Source: Silene conica
Lineage: Eukaryota > Streptophyta > Magnoliopsida > Caryophyllales > Caryophyllaceae
Assembly (NCBI GenBank): GCA_029255685.2
Contig: CM055318.2
Location: 7,259,001 to 7,323,000 of the forward strand
Length of the DNA stretch: 64,000 nucleotides
Direction of reading: 5' to 3'
Positions 44,308 through 55,290 of this stretch are shown here, piece after piece. Position 1 is the first letter of the stretch. Every line of letters begins with the position of its first letter. The position numbers were made by a program, and so were the translations under genes. The notes beneath the pieces are model-generated. The model had not been told where the DNA came from. It saw only the letters and a list, made by a program, of their open reading frames with translations, and did not search any database.

Positions 44308-46885
44308 ATGAATTCCGGTAACGACAACGGTAGCGATTTCTTTAATGAATTTTTTGCTTCCGATAACGGTCAAGGATCGCAATTTTACGAGCAATACTCC
44401 AGCCAAGGACCTCAATTCAACAACGATTTCAATGCAAATCAACATTATCGTTATTACGAAGAACGTTGTTACTGTTCTACCGAAAGCGGTTTTTTCGAAA
44501 ATACTAACCACGATAGTGATTTTGTTAATCGCGGAGAGGGTGATTACGGGTATGAAGAATCGGAAGCTAATGAAACAGATGAAGTAAGTGTGTCTTACGT
44601 ACTTTAATTTCTTATACTTTGTGTACAAGTTGTTTTTAATCCGTAAACTTTGCCATGCAATTTCACGTACAAACACGTTGTCATGTGGATCACACGACAT
44701 AGCCAAGGCCATGTCGTGTGGTTTACACGACATAGCCTAGGCCATGTCGTGTGGTTCACACGATAGTGCCTTGGCCTTGTCGTGTGGTCCACACGACATG
44801 GCCAGGGCTCTGTCGTGTGAACCACACGACAAGGCCAGGGCACTGTCGTGTGAACCACACGACATGGCCTAGGCTATGTCGTGTAAATCACACGACATGG
44901 CCTTGGCTCTGTCGTGTGATCCACATGACAACGTGTTTTTTTTTTCAATTTTCGTTTAAATTTACGATACTATTCATTTTTAGGCGTCGAATAAAGGTCA
45001 CGACGGATACGGTGAAGATTATAGTCAACACTTTGAATTCAATACTACGTTTAGCTCATTTGAGGAAGCATTTGATCATTCAAATGAAGTTGCATATAAA
45101 TTGGGTTTTCATTTGGTAAAAGTGAAATATCAACCAAAGCACTGTCCCCCGTATAATGTCGTCAAATGTGAGCGTCATGGAAAATATCCTAGTAGGGCTA
45201 AGGATCCTGCCAATCCCCAAAGAGAAACATCGACAAAGAGGTTTAATTGTCCATTTGATCTTAGAATGGTTAATGTTGCTGAGGGTTCTTGGGTAGTAAG
45301 ACCGAAGTGTGGTTTGCATAATCACGAATTGGGAAACTATTTAGAGGGTCATAGACGGCGTGCTAAACTGAATAACGAGCAGAAAGGTTTTCTGAAGGGT
45401 TTATGGCAATCTAAAATGAAACCCGGAAAGGTTAGAAATGCATTCACGCGCAAATATCCAGATCAACCAGCTTCAGTAATTAAACAAATATACAACCAGA
45501 ATGCAAATTTCAGTGCTGAGGATAGGGAGGGTCGTAACAGTATACAATACATGTTACATCTCGCAGGTCAAGCCAACTATTTTTGTGAATTCACGAGGCA
45601 TCCTGACACGAAAGCTCTGACAAACGTATTTATGGCTCATCCCGAGGCCATTAAAATGTTTAAAACGTGGCCTTATGTTGTCTTGATCGATTCTACGTAC
45701 AAGACAAATAAGTATGATCTGATACTGGTTGAGTGCGTCGGAGTGACACCGGTTGGTAACAGTTTTCTTATTGCTTATGCCTTAATCAAGAAGGAAGATG
45801 ATACTGGGTATAGATGGGTTCTGGAAACTTTGAAGTCATTGTTAGAACCAGGTGTTGAACCAAATGCTATTATCACTGATCATGAGGGAGGTTTAATGAA
45901 AGCAATTCCACTTGTGTTCAATGAATCTCGCCATTTGCTATCTTTATGGCACATTTACAACGCTGTTGAGGCATATGCAACAAATTTATTGAACAATGGT
46001 GTTTTCGGTAAATCGGTAGCCCACGGGGATTGGAAAAGCGTTATCGAGGCTAAATCGTGGGACGAATGTCAGCATAACTGGGAGCTCGTTAAAAAAAACA
46101 CAAGAAACGTCCTCGTCTGGTTACTTACCTCGAAGGTACATGGTGGAAGCACATAGATAAGTTTGGGAAATGTTTTACCGATACGATAATGCATTTTGGT
46201 AATACGTCAACTTCTCGTGTTGAATCTGCACATGCTGTCCTGAAAATGTGGTTCGGTTCTGCATCACTTGCATTGGATAGTATATGGAAAAGGGCCGATT
46301 TAATGATGCAGGGGAAACATATTGAAATTAGAAAGGCACTTGAAAATTCATTAAGCAAAACGCTTGTCGCGAACATCTATCATGGGAGCATTTATTCAAT
46401 GTTACGTTGTAAAGTGTCCGCGAAAGCTATTAGGATAATGCAAATGGAGTACACAGAGGGCACTAAGTTGGGCAACGACTTGTGGACCGAATTTTCACAC
46501 AGTCTAGTATCCAGTCACGGGCTTATGTGTGCCTGTATGATACAGAACGTTTTGGATACCAATGCCAAAATACATATAGATACTCTTCACAAATTTTGGT
46601 CTAGTTTAAATTACACTAATTCAAGCCAGTGTCGTACAAGCCAGAAGGATGTGTTGGAGAGTATATTTGAAGAAATTCGGAATGCCCGCCCTGAAGTGCA
46701 GAGGAATATAATCGAGACTTTGTACAGTAAATTACATCCCGAGGATGAAGTTGTTGAGGAACCTGAAGTTGCAGCCACACGACGTGGTCGACCTAAGAAG
46801 TCCAATACCCGTAATAAATCAGGGGTCGAACATGCACGGCGAAGGAACCCGACTTCAAGTAACACAACGAGTAGCGATGGTTCAG
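44308..46885 (+). pseudogene. FAR1-like MULE transposase (two exons, one frameshift)
   Basis: Transposase of the Mutator-like superfamily. Exon 1 is 44308-44583 (92 codons, acidic and Gln/Asn-rich), donor GTAAGTG; exon 2 starts at 44984 after TTTTTAG, phase 0. A FAR1-type zinc-binding domain (VKCERHGKYPSR... CPFDLRM... CGLHNHEL) is followed by the DDE core: Asp codon 45689-45691 in VLIDSTY and Asp codon 45878-45880 in IITDHEGG. The candidate third acidic residue is in TSRVESAH near 46210. One A is missing from, or slipped in, an A8 run (46091-46098): the downstream frame is -1 from there. An AT-hook RRGRPKK is near 46790. Exon 2 ends at 46885 and joins the OTU exon. Confidence 0.9.
44671..44938. 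repeat. Intronic 268-bp palindrome of 35-bp units (transposase intron)
   Basis: Lies in intron 1 (44584-44983) of the transposase. Seven or so units of about 35 bp, each a small palindrome: CACACGACATAGCC, two bases, then GGCCATGTCGTGTG. The whole array is also one big inverted repeat: it opens AACACGTTGTCATGTGGATC and closes with the exact complement, centre near 44804. Transcription of the intron would give a hairpin with arms of about 130 bp. Confidence 0.9.
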
Positions 46886-46980
46886 GTAAACAGTAATAAT
46901 TTCAGTAATTGAACAATAAATTATGCATGACTAGATTTGTAACAATGAATTAATAATTTTGTTCCTTGTTTCCTATGTAG

Positions 46981-47674
46981 GTTATGGAGCACCGCTTGAC
47001 GTTAACTGGGACGATATTACCGATATACAGGATTCGTATTTAGGTAAGTACATACCATTAGTGAGCCTTGATTTTCTGATTGGTGTTTTCGACCCGGAGG
47101 GAGATGGACATTGCGGATTTCGGGTGATGTCGCATGCAAAAACAGGTACACAAAAACATTGGGTAAAAATGAGATATCAAGCCGTTGTCGGGGTACGGAA
47201 CCCGTCATTTCATCCTTTCTGTTTTGGTGACGTCAACAAAACTTGCAAACGGTTGAAGTGGACGCAACATACAGGTTGTCCGAAGGAATACTGGATGGAA
47301 AACTGGGATTTGTTTAATTTCGCCACTATTTTTAACTGGACAATATGTTTAGTGTGTACAACGTACGCCAATTCGAGACACCAGGATCAGCTACATGGGA
47401 GAATAGTTGCACTTACCTTCCTTTAGATGTCGGACCCGGTGTTAGGGAGCCTTCCGGTATTCTATAGATCGGTTTTACAGGTAATCACTGGTTTCGGCTA
47501 CGTATGCAACATGATTGTCCTATGCCTCCAGTACACCGCATGTGGGAAAGGCACCGTCATTCCAATGTAGGACACTATGAGGAAATATACACTGAACGGT
47601 TGATGCTTTGGTTGCATTACGTGAATGCCAATTTCACCCCACAAACATTTAACTGGGGAAATAACAACTCCTAG
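46981..47674 (+). pseudogene. OTU-type cysteine protease exon of the MULE
   Basis: Joined to the transposase by intron 46886-46980 (donor CAG|GTAAAC, acceptor TATGTAG), splitting a Gly codon. OTU proteases remove ubiquitin-like tags; several MULE lineages carry OTU or ULP1-like domains. The catalytic loop DPEGDGHCGFRV has the Asp and Cys. The His region GFTGNHWFRL lies near 47472. The path is broken by a frameshift near 47335-47345 and TAG at 47465-47467 just before the His block. TAG at 47672-47674 is the natural end. Confidence 0.8.
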
Positions 47675-48043
47675 GATGACCCATTTGTTATTTAATCTTC
47701 TGCATTTGTATACGTTATAGTTTATTTAATGTTTACGCATTTGGATAAACCTTGTACATTGTAGAACGTAATCTCAAGTATTGAACTCGGCTTTATACTA
47801 TTTACTAACTCTTCCTGCAATTGTGCAACGTATAACCAAAGTTACTCTATGCCTAAATAAAACAAACCATGTCATAGCAAATTAAAAGAAGTTCATAATC
47901 CTACAAGTGAAACAGAAGTTCAACAAACAGAAACCAAAGTCTTAGTACAAGTTCAACATCCTAGAAATAAAACAGAAATCCAACAAACATAAAGCAAACA
48001 CAAACGCAACTAACAGAAGTTCGACATCATCCAAATCATCGCC
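47675..48043. other. Spacer between the convergent MULE genes
   Basis: The transposase/OTU gene and the PMD gene converge here. AT-rich, with likely 3'UTRs of both; a repeated GAAGTTCAACAAACA-like phrase occurs near 47920-47990. No frame seen. Confidence 0.5.
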
Positions 48044-48955
48044 CTAGTTCCCGCTGTCACGAGACCTCCTCGAACGTCTACCTCTGCCTCTACTACCGAC
48101 ACCATCTTCACCTCCTCTGCCTCTAGTACCGTCAGCATCTCTACCTCCTCTGCCTCTGCCACCGTCAACATTTGTACCTCCTCCTCCGCTACCACCGGGC
48201 TGGCCCGAACCAGTGTATGAGTATGCACGAAGCTGGGGGTGCAATGTACCCATAAACTGTCGCCACTCTTCATAGCACGCCGGATCGTCTACATCTTCAT
48301 ACTGTGAGAACCTCGTGATAACGGATTGGCCAATCTACAAAAGAAACAACAAAAAACGTACAAAAATAAATTGAATTAAATTAATCATTTAGTAAATTAA
48401 AACAAATAAATGTGAAGTTACACTCACCGTAGTCGGGAAGTACGACCTCGCAGCAGGCAAGTCAGCGTCGTGATACTGGACATCATTCATCACCAAAGGG
48501 TGTGACACAGATTGGTACCAGTCCATGTACCCATCCACTGTAGCACAAGGTGGGTGAGCCGGGAGTGACATCCTATCTGGTACAATCTTGTGGTCCCGCC
48601 AGTTACACCAAGTGTGGTCACAAAATGCACCATTGAATTGCAGATCGTAAGTCGCGGACTTCACAGGACGATATGCCTTATCCGGAACGCCCATGGGAGA
48701 AGGCACAAGCTGCATGTAACCAAACTGCCGAAGACAACGATCTGGCTGATAAGGTTCCAATATGTCGATGAAGCGCAACAACCCACTGTATAGTGTACGA
48801 GGATGCTTCAACTCTGGGAACAAGCGATATGGTGTCCAAGTGACTAGGTCAAACGGCATCCTATCAAGCTGAAGCCGATACGCCTTAAGAGCGGAAACAT
48901 GGTCTTGCCTCGGAGTTGGGCTAGTAGTCCAGTAGGGATACGTAAGGAAAACAAT
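48044..48955 (-). pseudogene. Plant mobile domain (MAIN-like) gene, C-terminal part
   Basis: Two exons on the minus strand: 48428 upward (open to about 48955) and 48334-48044, joined by a 93-bp intron (48335-48427; donor ACG|GTGAGTG, acceptor TTTGTAG). The first exon reads WTPYRLFPELKHPRTLYSGL, then QPDRCLRQFGYMQLVP, typical of the C-terminal half of the plant mobile domain (MAIN/MAIL1 and transposon relatives). The second exon ends in a tail rich in GRGRGG repeats, which could bind RNA. The N-terminal half of the domain is missing: upstream lies a palindromic array instead. PMD sequences are known passengers of plant transposons. Function in the element is unknown. Confidence 0.78.
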
Positions 48956-48977
48956 ATTAAAAAAAAAAAAAGGGGAT

Positions 48978-49198
48978 TGTCGTGTAGAAAACACGACACG
49001 ACCAAGGCCATGTCGTGTGGACTACACGACACAGCCAAGGCCATGTCGTGTGGTCTACACGACACAGCCTAGGCCATGTCGTGTAGTCTACACGACATGG
49101 CCTAGGCTGTGTCGTGTAGACCACACGACATGGCCTTGGCTGTGTCGTGTAGTCCACACGACATGGCCTTGGTCCTGTCGTGTTTTCTGCACGACATA
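48978..49198. repeat. Second 221-bp palindrome of 35-bp units
   Basis: Adjacent to the 5' side of the PMD gene. Built from the same CACGACATGGCC/GGCCATGTCGTG unit as the array at 44671-44938, and again one large inverted repeat (opens TTGTCGTGTAGAAAACACGAC, closes with GTCGTGTTTTCTGCACGAC; centre near 49088). Units here use ACACAGCC more often, so the two arrays have evolved separately or been homogenised internally. Confidence 0.9.
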
Positions 49199-50063
49199 GC
49201 CTAGGTCGTGTCTTGTTTTCTACAACATATAGGCAAAATCGTTCCGATAATTTCATACGAAATCGCAATTAAAACCGTCACAACTACCTAATCCAACAAC
49301 AAAGCATTATTATCACACCTAATTTGGCTTCAAACATAAATAATTTCCACCTAAAATTACTAATTAAAAATCAATTAACATAAATCTAATCTAATAAAAT
49401 AACAAAACTAATTAAATTACATACCTTAAATGGAAGAGGAATGATTGAAATTGGAGGAGGAGTGATGGATAGTACTTTGAAAGAGTAATTGGAAGAGCTT
49501 TTTTTGGGTCTTTAACTTTGAAAGAGTAAATAGGAAGAGTGGTAGTAGTTTAGGCAGTAGAATTAATAGGAAGAGGTAGTAGGTAGTACTCACAAGTAAG
49601 GGAATCTTACAAAAACTTTATAAACCGACTCAAAAACCGTCTTAAAAACCGTCTTAAAAATTTTTAATTATTAATAAAAATCGATGTCAATTTATTATTA
49701 CAAAAACCGTCAAAAAAAATTTATGTCAAAAAAAACCATATTATCCGTCAACGAACCCGTCTTACAAACCGTCTAAAAAAACGTGTCACATAACCGTCTC
49801 AAAACAATCTAAAAAAAAGTCAAAATTATCAACAACAAAAAAAGTGTAACATATAAACAATAAAATTATCACATAATCGTTTCAAAAACCGTTTCAAAAA
49901 CCATCTCAAAAACCGTCACAAAAAAAATACGATTTCAAAAAACAATGCCATAAATACAAAACGAAAAAAAAAAAAAAATTTCAAAAATAATTAAAGGGCA
50001 AAACGGGAAATTTCTAAAAAGTAGGGGGGCGTAACAAGTAATAGAGGGGGCGTGATATAGCAA
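49199..50063. other. Right arm of the MULE
   Basis: Contains the probable 5' region of the PMD gene, repeated AAAACCGTCT words (49620-49920) mirroring the left arm, and the terminal inverted repeat. No frame. Confidence 0.6.
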
Positions 50064-50323
50064 TTTTGTTTTTTTTTTTTTTCACCCCCTAATTAAGACC
50101 GCCGAGACGGGAGAATATAAAATTGATGTTGACCTAAGTAAGTACAGTATCAATCAAATACCACCGATTTAAAACACCCTTCTCCGTTTTCCCCATAACT
50201 GTCCAGTAAAAACCCTAATAAAAACAAACTCTCTTGAACAAACCTCATTTGCTCTTGATTTGGCGCGTACTCCAATTCGCAACCTAATCTAACCCAACTC
50301 TCAACACCATCTCATAGAAAAAA

Positions 50324-50580
50324 ATGGGGTGGAAATTATGGGGAGCAGCTATTGTTGGAGTAGGAATAGTGATCGGAGGAACAGGGGTAAGCAAACAATA
50401 CGGGTCAGATAAAGATGAAATTATTCGGGTTTTCGCCTTTTCGGGGTATTATCGGATCGTTTAGGAATATGGGCATTAACTTTAGCACTTTGTTTGCCTT
50501 ATGCCGTTTTCTTTGAAGCTGGTGCTTCTCTTCATTTTGGGTTCCTTCCTGCTATTCTGTGCTTGTTCTGGATCGGCAGG
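50324..50580 (+). pseudogene. Broken exon 1 of a TVP38/DedA-type gene (left duplicate)
   Basis: ATG at 50324 begins MGWKLWGAAIVGVGIVIGG, matching the intact exon at 62925. An 8-bp insertion (a repeat of CCTTTTCG near 50445) shifts the frame. A 27-bp deletion follows 'ATGGGCA', and about 30 bp are lost before 'GGATCGGCAG'. The splice-donor context survives (CGGCAG|GTGCG). Upstream 5'UTR-like sequence (50180-50323) and downstream intron sequence are also shared with the intact copy, so this came by segmental duplication, not retroposition. Confidence 0.92.
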
Positions 50581-50589
50581 TGCGTTTTA

Positions 50590-51019
50590 TTTTGTTTTAT
50601 ATTATGATTGTTTTTTGGTTTGTAAATGTGATTAGAATTATGGGTTGATAATATTTAGGGGCGGCCGGTGGAATATGGAGGACTTATTCACAACTATTAT
50701 ATGAACGCCCTTGTTATAATCGTCTTATATTTTTTGGTTCTATAAATGCAAACCTAATATTCGAGGTGTAAGTATTGACGCGATTTAGTTTCCAATTATC
50801 AAATACGTATTGATTAGTAGAAAATTATTAAGGGTGCTAAACTAAAATCCACATATATATTGACATTATAGTTTGAGTTACTCGGACTCTCCGACATGGT
50901 GTTGTGTCCAACATGTGTTGGAGTATTGAACACGGCTGTTTTGGGTGAATTTTCTTATGTGTGGTCTAAATTGAAGTGTCAAAGTGACACAAGACAACGA
51001 CACGTGACACGGCAATTAA
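50590..51019. other. Duplicated intron remnant and debris
   Basis: 50590-50670 matches the start of intron 1 of the intact TVP38-type gene (GTGATTAGAATTATGG...). 50880-51000 is rich in GACAC words like 362-730. No gene. Confidence 0.5.
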
Positions 51020-51306
51020 GGGATCGTTTGGTTCGACAAGTCGGAATGGTATGGAATGGAGTTTGATACTATGAGGTTATGGGGTTCTAAATCCATACTT
51101 TCATAATCTTGTTTGGTTCACCATAAATTATAGAAGAGGGGAGTGAACTTTGAATCCATTAGGGGAGGGTGGCTATGGGATTCCAAGGGGTTGAGGTGGA
51201 CTTAGAATTCATTGGGTATCTAACACCATTACAAAATCACCCAACCAAACACTTGAATGTCCTCAACTCATTCTATTCCATTCCAAAGTAACCAACCAAA
51301 CACCCC
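51020..51306. mobile_element. Tourist-like MITE, 287 bp
   Basis: TAA duplicated on both sides (51017-51019, 51307-51309). Ends GGGATCGTTTGGTT and, inverted, GGGGTGTTTGGTTGG, followed by GGAATGGnATGGAATGGAG words. The GTTTGGTT end and 3-bp target fit PIF/Harbinger Tourist elements. Confidence 0.85.
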
Positions 51307-51309
51307 TAA

Positions 51310-51700
51310 GTGAAGTGTCGGAGTAACATAGAATTTATAATGCAGCTTTTAGTATACAATCGAATCAAATTATTCCTTTATTTTTCCTTATAGCTCACTC
51401 ACTACCTGTATAGAGGCAAAATGAAAAATAAAACAAAATGAAAAAATGAATAATGACTACCACCTAGTTAATAATTGTAATTATAGATAATATTTACAAT
51501 TAAATTTAAATAAAGACACATTTACCTCTGAATATTAATTAAATTACCATTGTAGTGAAACACACAAAAAGGAAAAAAAGTGTAAGACTTTAGAATTGAA
51601 CATCAAAAAGTGTAAGACTTTAGAATTGAACATCAAACACGCTCGGTGAGACACCAGAAACTCAAGCACGGTTGTCACGCACATTCAACAAAAAGGCGTG
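51310..51700. other. Intergenic with 30-bp tandem duplication
   Basis: TGTAAGACTTTAGAATTGAA starts at 51581 and 51611, a 30-bp period (about 51575-51634). Otherwise featureless. Confidence 0.6.
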
Positions 51701-54700
51701 CCCTCGATCTTTTCAGGGAGACTTGGTGCTTGCAGTAAGAAAGCCGGTCATTAATTGTCACAAACCATGAGACAAATTTACTTCTAAATGGGATAGGTCA
51801 TACGTCGTGTAGGAAGTATACACCAAGTTGCTTATAAGATTGTCGATGAGAATGGTGTTCGTATAAGACCGATCAATGGAAAATTCTTGAAGCACTAGTA
51901 TTCCTAAGCAAGAGGTTAAACTGCATAAGTTACTAAGTACGAGGCTAAACTACATAAAAAAAAATACTCAATATAAAAAAAAAACCAATAAAAAAACCAA
52001 TAAATAAATATAATTCTCAATTGATAAAAATCCTTCCATCAACTACGTCGGCTTAATCTTGTAAGGTGTTACCTTTGTGCTTTATGGGTACGTAGGCAAC
52101 TTAAGTAAGTCATTTACTTAGGTGCAGTTACACCCCCAAACAAAAAAAATTATGTTGAACTACGTTGGCTTTATCTTATAAGTCTTTATTATTGTTGAGA
52201 GTTTTGATAAATATTTTGTTCAAGTGCGGCCACACTGCAAAGCTAAATCACAAACCTTTCATGCAAAATAAACAGAAGGGGAAGTAAGTTGATTACCTAT
52301 GCTTCTGAAGGCATACATAAAGAGTCGGGAACCCAATCAAAGATAAGATCATGTAGCTTGACTTCATCAGCATCCAAGACGCATGCCTTACGTTTACCTC
52401 GACGCTCGTGCTTAGGATCAACCTCTAAGTTGGCATCGCTATTATAGCGTATCTCCACTATATCTCCTTTCTTATGAATGGTATCTTTTGGTTGTAGCTT
52501 TAGAGTGCGGGTTGGAGTTGAACCATTTACATCGTGATGTGCTTGGCCTCTCCTTGATTCAGAGCTATCGACAAGATTTTTAACATTCTCCTTAAATCAT
52601 TCACACATCTTTCTTTCCACCAATCGCTAAACGGAAAGTAACCTAACCATTCTATGAAATTGGAGTAAACGGAAGTAATACACGAGACATACTGAAAACA
52701 GTAAAAACAGTAAAAGCTGCCAGTATTTTAGTGCGCCTCATGGCGTGTAGCCGTTGCCTTATCGGAGTCTGGTTCAATAGATTAAGAATATCTTGGCAAA
52801 AGCCAAATTGTCGGGCAAATCTTTAAGGGTTGTGGAAGAAGTCGTTCATACGAAGGCATAAATAAATGGAGCGAAGAGATACAAGATAACTAAACTTTGA
52901 GATTTCTAGGTCCCATTATCGAACAAGATATCATGTTTGTTTTTATGAGGTATGAAGTAAGAAACCTCAGCTTTTCTCCCATCATGGATAAGATCTCGAG
53001 CATCATCACCGTAATAGGAAGTGCGCTTACGGCCCACGAGTATTTCACCATTGAGAGACCCCGAGGCTCTAGTTTGACATCATTGTGAGTATTGAAGTAA
53101 TATGCATGCCATCCGTAAAGATAATGAGCAAGAAAAGAAGGATTTCAGTATCCAGGATTCGAGGATTCGAGAACCTGACTAGGTCGTTTAGCCCCCTGTA
53201 CATGCTTGTACATGCTAGCTAATACTGAGCAATCAAAATAGAAACGTTAAACTTCTCCCATCAAACAAGCAGCTTCAAAAGTACCAGCTCTATCATCTGT
53301 TGTCTTAATTTTCAGGTAGAAGGAATGTACACAACCAACATCATATATAGACAGCTAGGTAGGGCTTTGCTTTATGAGTATGGTTGGTAAGGCCAAGCTT
53401 CTCGAATACGCCTTGCTCCTCTTGGGACCACTCATCAGACGGGCGCGGATCAAACTTCGCACTTGGATTCTGCGTATACCTTGTACGAAGTTTAATTTTT
53501 GGCTTCTTCACGGGAGGTTGATTGGTTTCTCTTTTCTTTAAACAAGAAGTCAATCCACTGTGGTAGATCTCCTCACAAGACGGTACCACACTGGTAAAGT
53601 TCCTACTAAAAAGTGGATCGACTTCTTGTTTAAGAGAGGGAAAACCTATTAACCTCCCGTGAAGAAGCAAAAAACTAAACTTCGTCCAAAGTCTACGCCG
53701 AATTCAAGTGGGAAGTTTGATCAGCGCCCGTCCGATGAATGGTCGCAAGAGAAGCAAGGCGTATTAGAGAAGCTTGGGCTTATCAACAATACTCATAAAG
53801 CAAAGCCCTACCTAGGTGTTTATATATGATGTTGGTTGTTTATATTCCTTCTACCTAAAAATGAAGACACATGGTTAGAGCTGGTACTTTTGAAGCTGCT
53901 TGTTTGATGGGAGAAGGCCTGTTTGACTGCTCCAGGGGCTAAATGACCTAGTCAGGTCCGATACTCCAAATCCTTTTTTTTGCTCATTATCTTTACGGAT
54001 GACACGCATATTACTTTAATACTCACGATGATATCAAACTCGAGGCTCGGGGTCTCTCAATGGTGAAATACTCGGCGATTGTAAGCGCACTTTCTATTAC
54101 AGTATTACTGGCGATGATGCTCGGGATCTTATCCATGATGGGAGAAAAGCCAAGGTATCTTGCTTCATACCTCATAAAAACAAAGATGATATCTCATTCG
54201 ATAATGAGGATTTAGAAAGCTCAAAGTTTAGTTATCTTGTATCTCTTCGCTCCACTTATTTATGCCTTCGTATGAACGACTTTTTCCACAACCCTTAAAG
54301 ATTTGCCCAACAATTTGGCTTTTGCCAAGTTATTCTTGTTGGTTTGAACCGGGACTTCGGTAATGTACTGTGAGTATGTCTCGTGAATTACTTCCTTTTG
54401 CTCCAATTTCATAGAATGGTCAGGTGCCTGCTAAAGATGTGTGAATGATTGAAGGGAGAATGTTAAAATTCTTGTTGATAGCTCTAAATCGAGGAGAGGC
54501 CAAACACATTGCGATGTAAATGGCTCAGCTCCAACCCCACTCTAAAGCTACACCCAAAAGATACCATTCATAAGAAAGACAATATAGTGGAGATACGCCT
54601 TAATAGCGATGCCAACTTAGAGGTTGATCCTAAACACGAGCGTCGAGGTAAACGTAAGGCATACGTCGTGGATGCTGATGAATTCAAGCTACATGATCAT

Positions 54701-55290
54701 TTGATAGGGTTCCAAACTCTTCATGTATGCCTTCAGAAGCATTGATAATGAACTTACTTCTCCTTCTCTTTTTTTTTTTTTTTGCATGGAAGGTTTGTGA
54801 TTTGGGTTTGTGGTGTGCCCACAGTTGAACAAAATATTTATCCAAGCGGCCTACGTACTCGCAAAGTCAACAATAATGAAGACTTGCAAGATGAGGCCAA
54901 CGCAGTTCATCAAAGGTTTTGTTTTTGTTTGGGGTGTGACTGCACCTAAATAAATGACTTACTCTAGTTGCCTGCGTATTAAGTATTTTTTTTTGGTTTT
55001 TGTTTTTTTTATAGTGTTTTTTTTTATTCTGGTATGCAATTTAGCGTCATACTTAGGAGCTTATGCAACTTACCCTCTTGCTTAGGAGTAATAGCGCTTC
55101 AAGATTTTTCCGTTGATTGGTCTTATATGAACGCCATCTTCATCAACAATCTTATAAGCACCAGTGGTGTATACTTCCTCCACGACGTATGGCCCATCCC
55201 ATTTAAGAGTAAATTTGCCTCCTGCTTTGTGAGAAGTAATGATCGACCAAGTCTCCTGCCTAAAAAAAGATCGTGGGCACACCTTTTTGT
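51700..55290. repeat. Large inverted repeat of Ty3/gypsy 3' sequence (arms about 1.8 kb)
   Basis: The left arm (about 51700-53600) and right arm (about 53640-55290) are reverse complements with many differences. Matched landmarks: the integrase tail (51790-51895 with 55080-55205), the TACGTAGGCAACTTAAGTAA region (52090 with 54960), the CCTCGACGCTCGTG region (52395 with 54640) and the AAGCCCTACCTA region (53360 with 53805). Content on the outer sides is the C-terminal integrase and downstream region of a Tat-branch Ty3/gypsy element. It likely arose from two oppositely oriented copies, or an inverted duplication, that then diverged. Confidence 0.8.
53341..53670 (-). pseudogene. Ty3/gypsy polyprotein fragment at the palindrome centre
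   Basis: Open for 109 codons and ending LGLTNHTHKAKPYLAVYI; the adjacent right arm encodes the same wording (LGLINNTHKAKPYLGVYI) on the plus strand near 53760-53828. This looks like a conserved part of a Ty3/gypsy polyprotein, but I cannot assign a domain. Confidence 0.45.

Larger units (their letters stand above)
43794..50063. mobile_element. Large MULE with transposase, OTU domain and PMD gene (about 6.27 kb)
   Basis: Inverted ends: TTGCTATATCACGCCCCC at 43794 and its complement ending at 50063. The match continues through CTTGTTACGCCCCC and TTTCCCGTTTTGCCC, about 70 bp in all. Further in are sub-terminal repeats of GAGACGGTTTTT (43930-44090) mirrored by AAAAACCGTCTC-like repeats (49620-49920). 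Flanking 9-mers are TTTTGGGGT and TTTTGTTTT, only six of nine matching, so the target duplication is not secure. Inside: a FAR1-type MULE transposase with an OTU domain on the plus strand, and a plant-mobile-domain gene on the minus strand. Frameshifts make this copy inactive. Confidence 0.88.

Noticed and set aside
44604-45119. Frames reading repeated HTTWPWLCRV-like peptides
   Set aside because: They come from the palindromic array in the intron, in several frames and on both strands, so they are not protein repeats.
44671-49198. CRISPR-like appearance of the regularly repeated palindromic units
   Set aside because: There are no unique spacers, the units are contiguous palindromes, and the host is a plant; they are parts of two transposon-borne inverted repeats.
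43794-50063. Two independent genes (FAR1-like transcription factor and OTU protease) as host genes
   Set aside because: They lie between matching terminal inverted repeats with frameshifts and are spliced together, so they are parts of a MULE.
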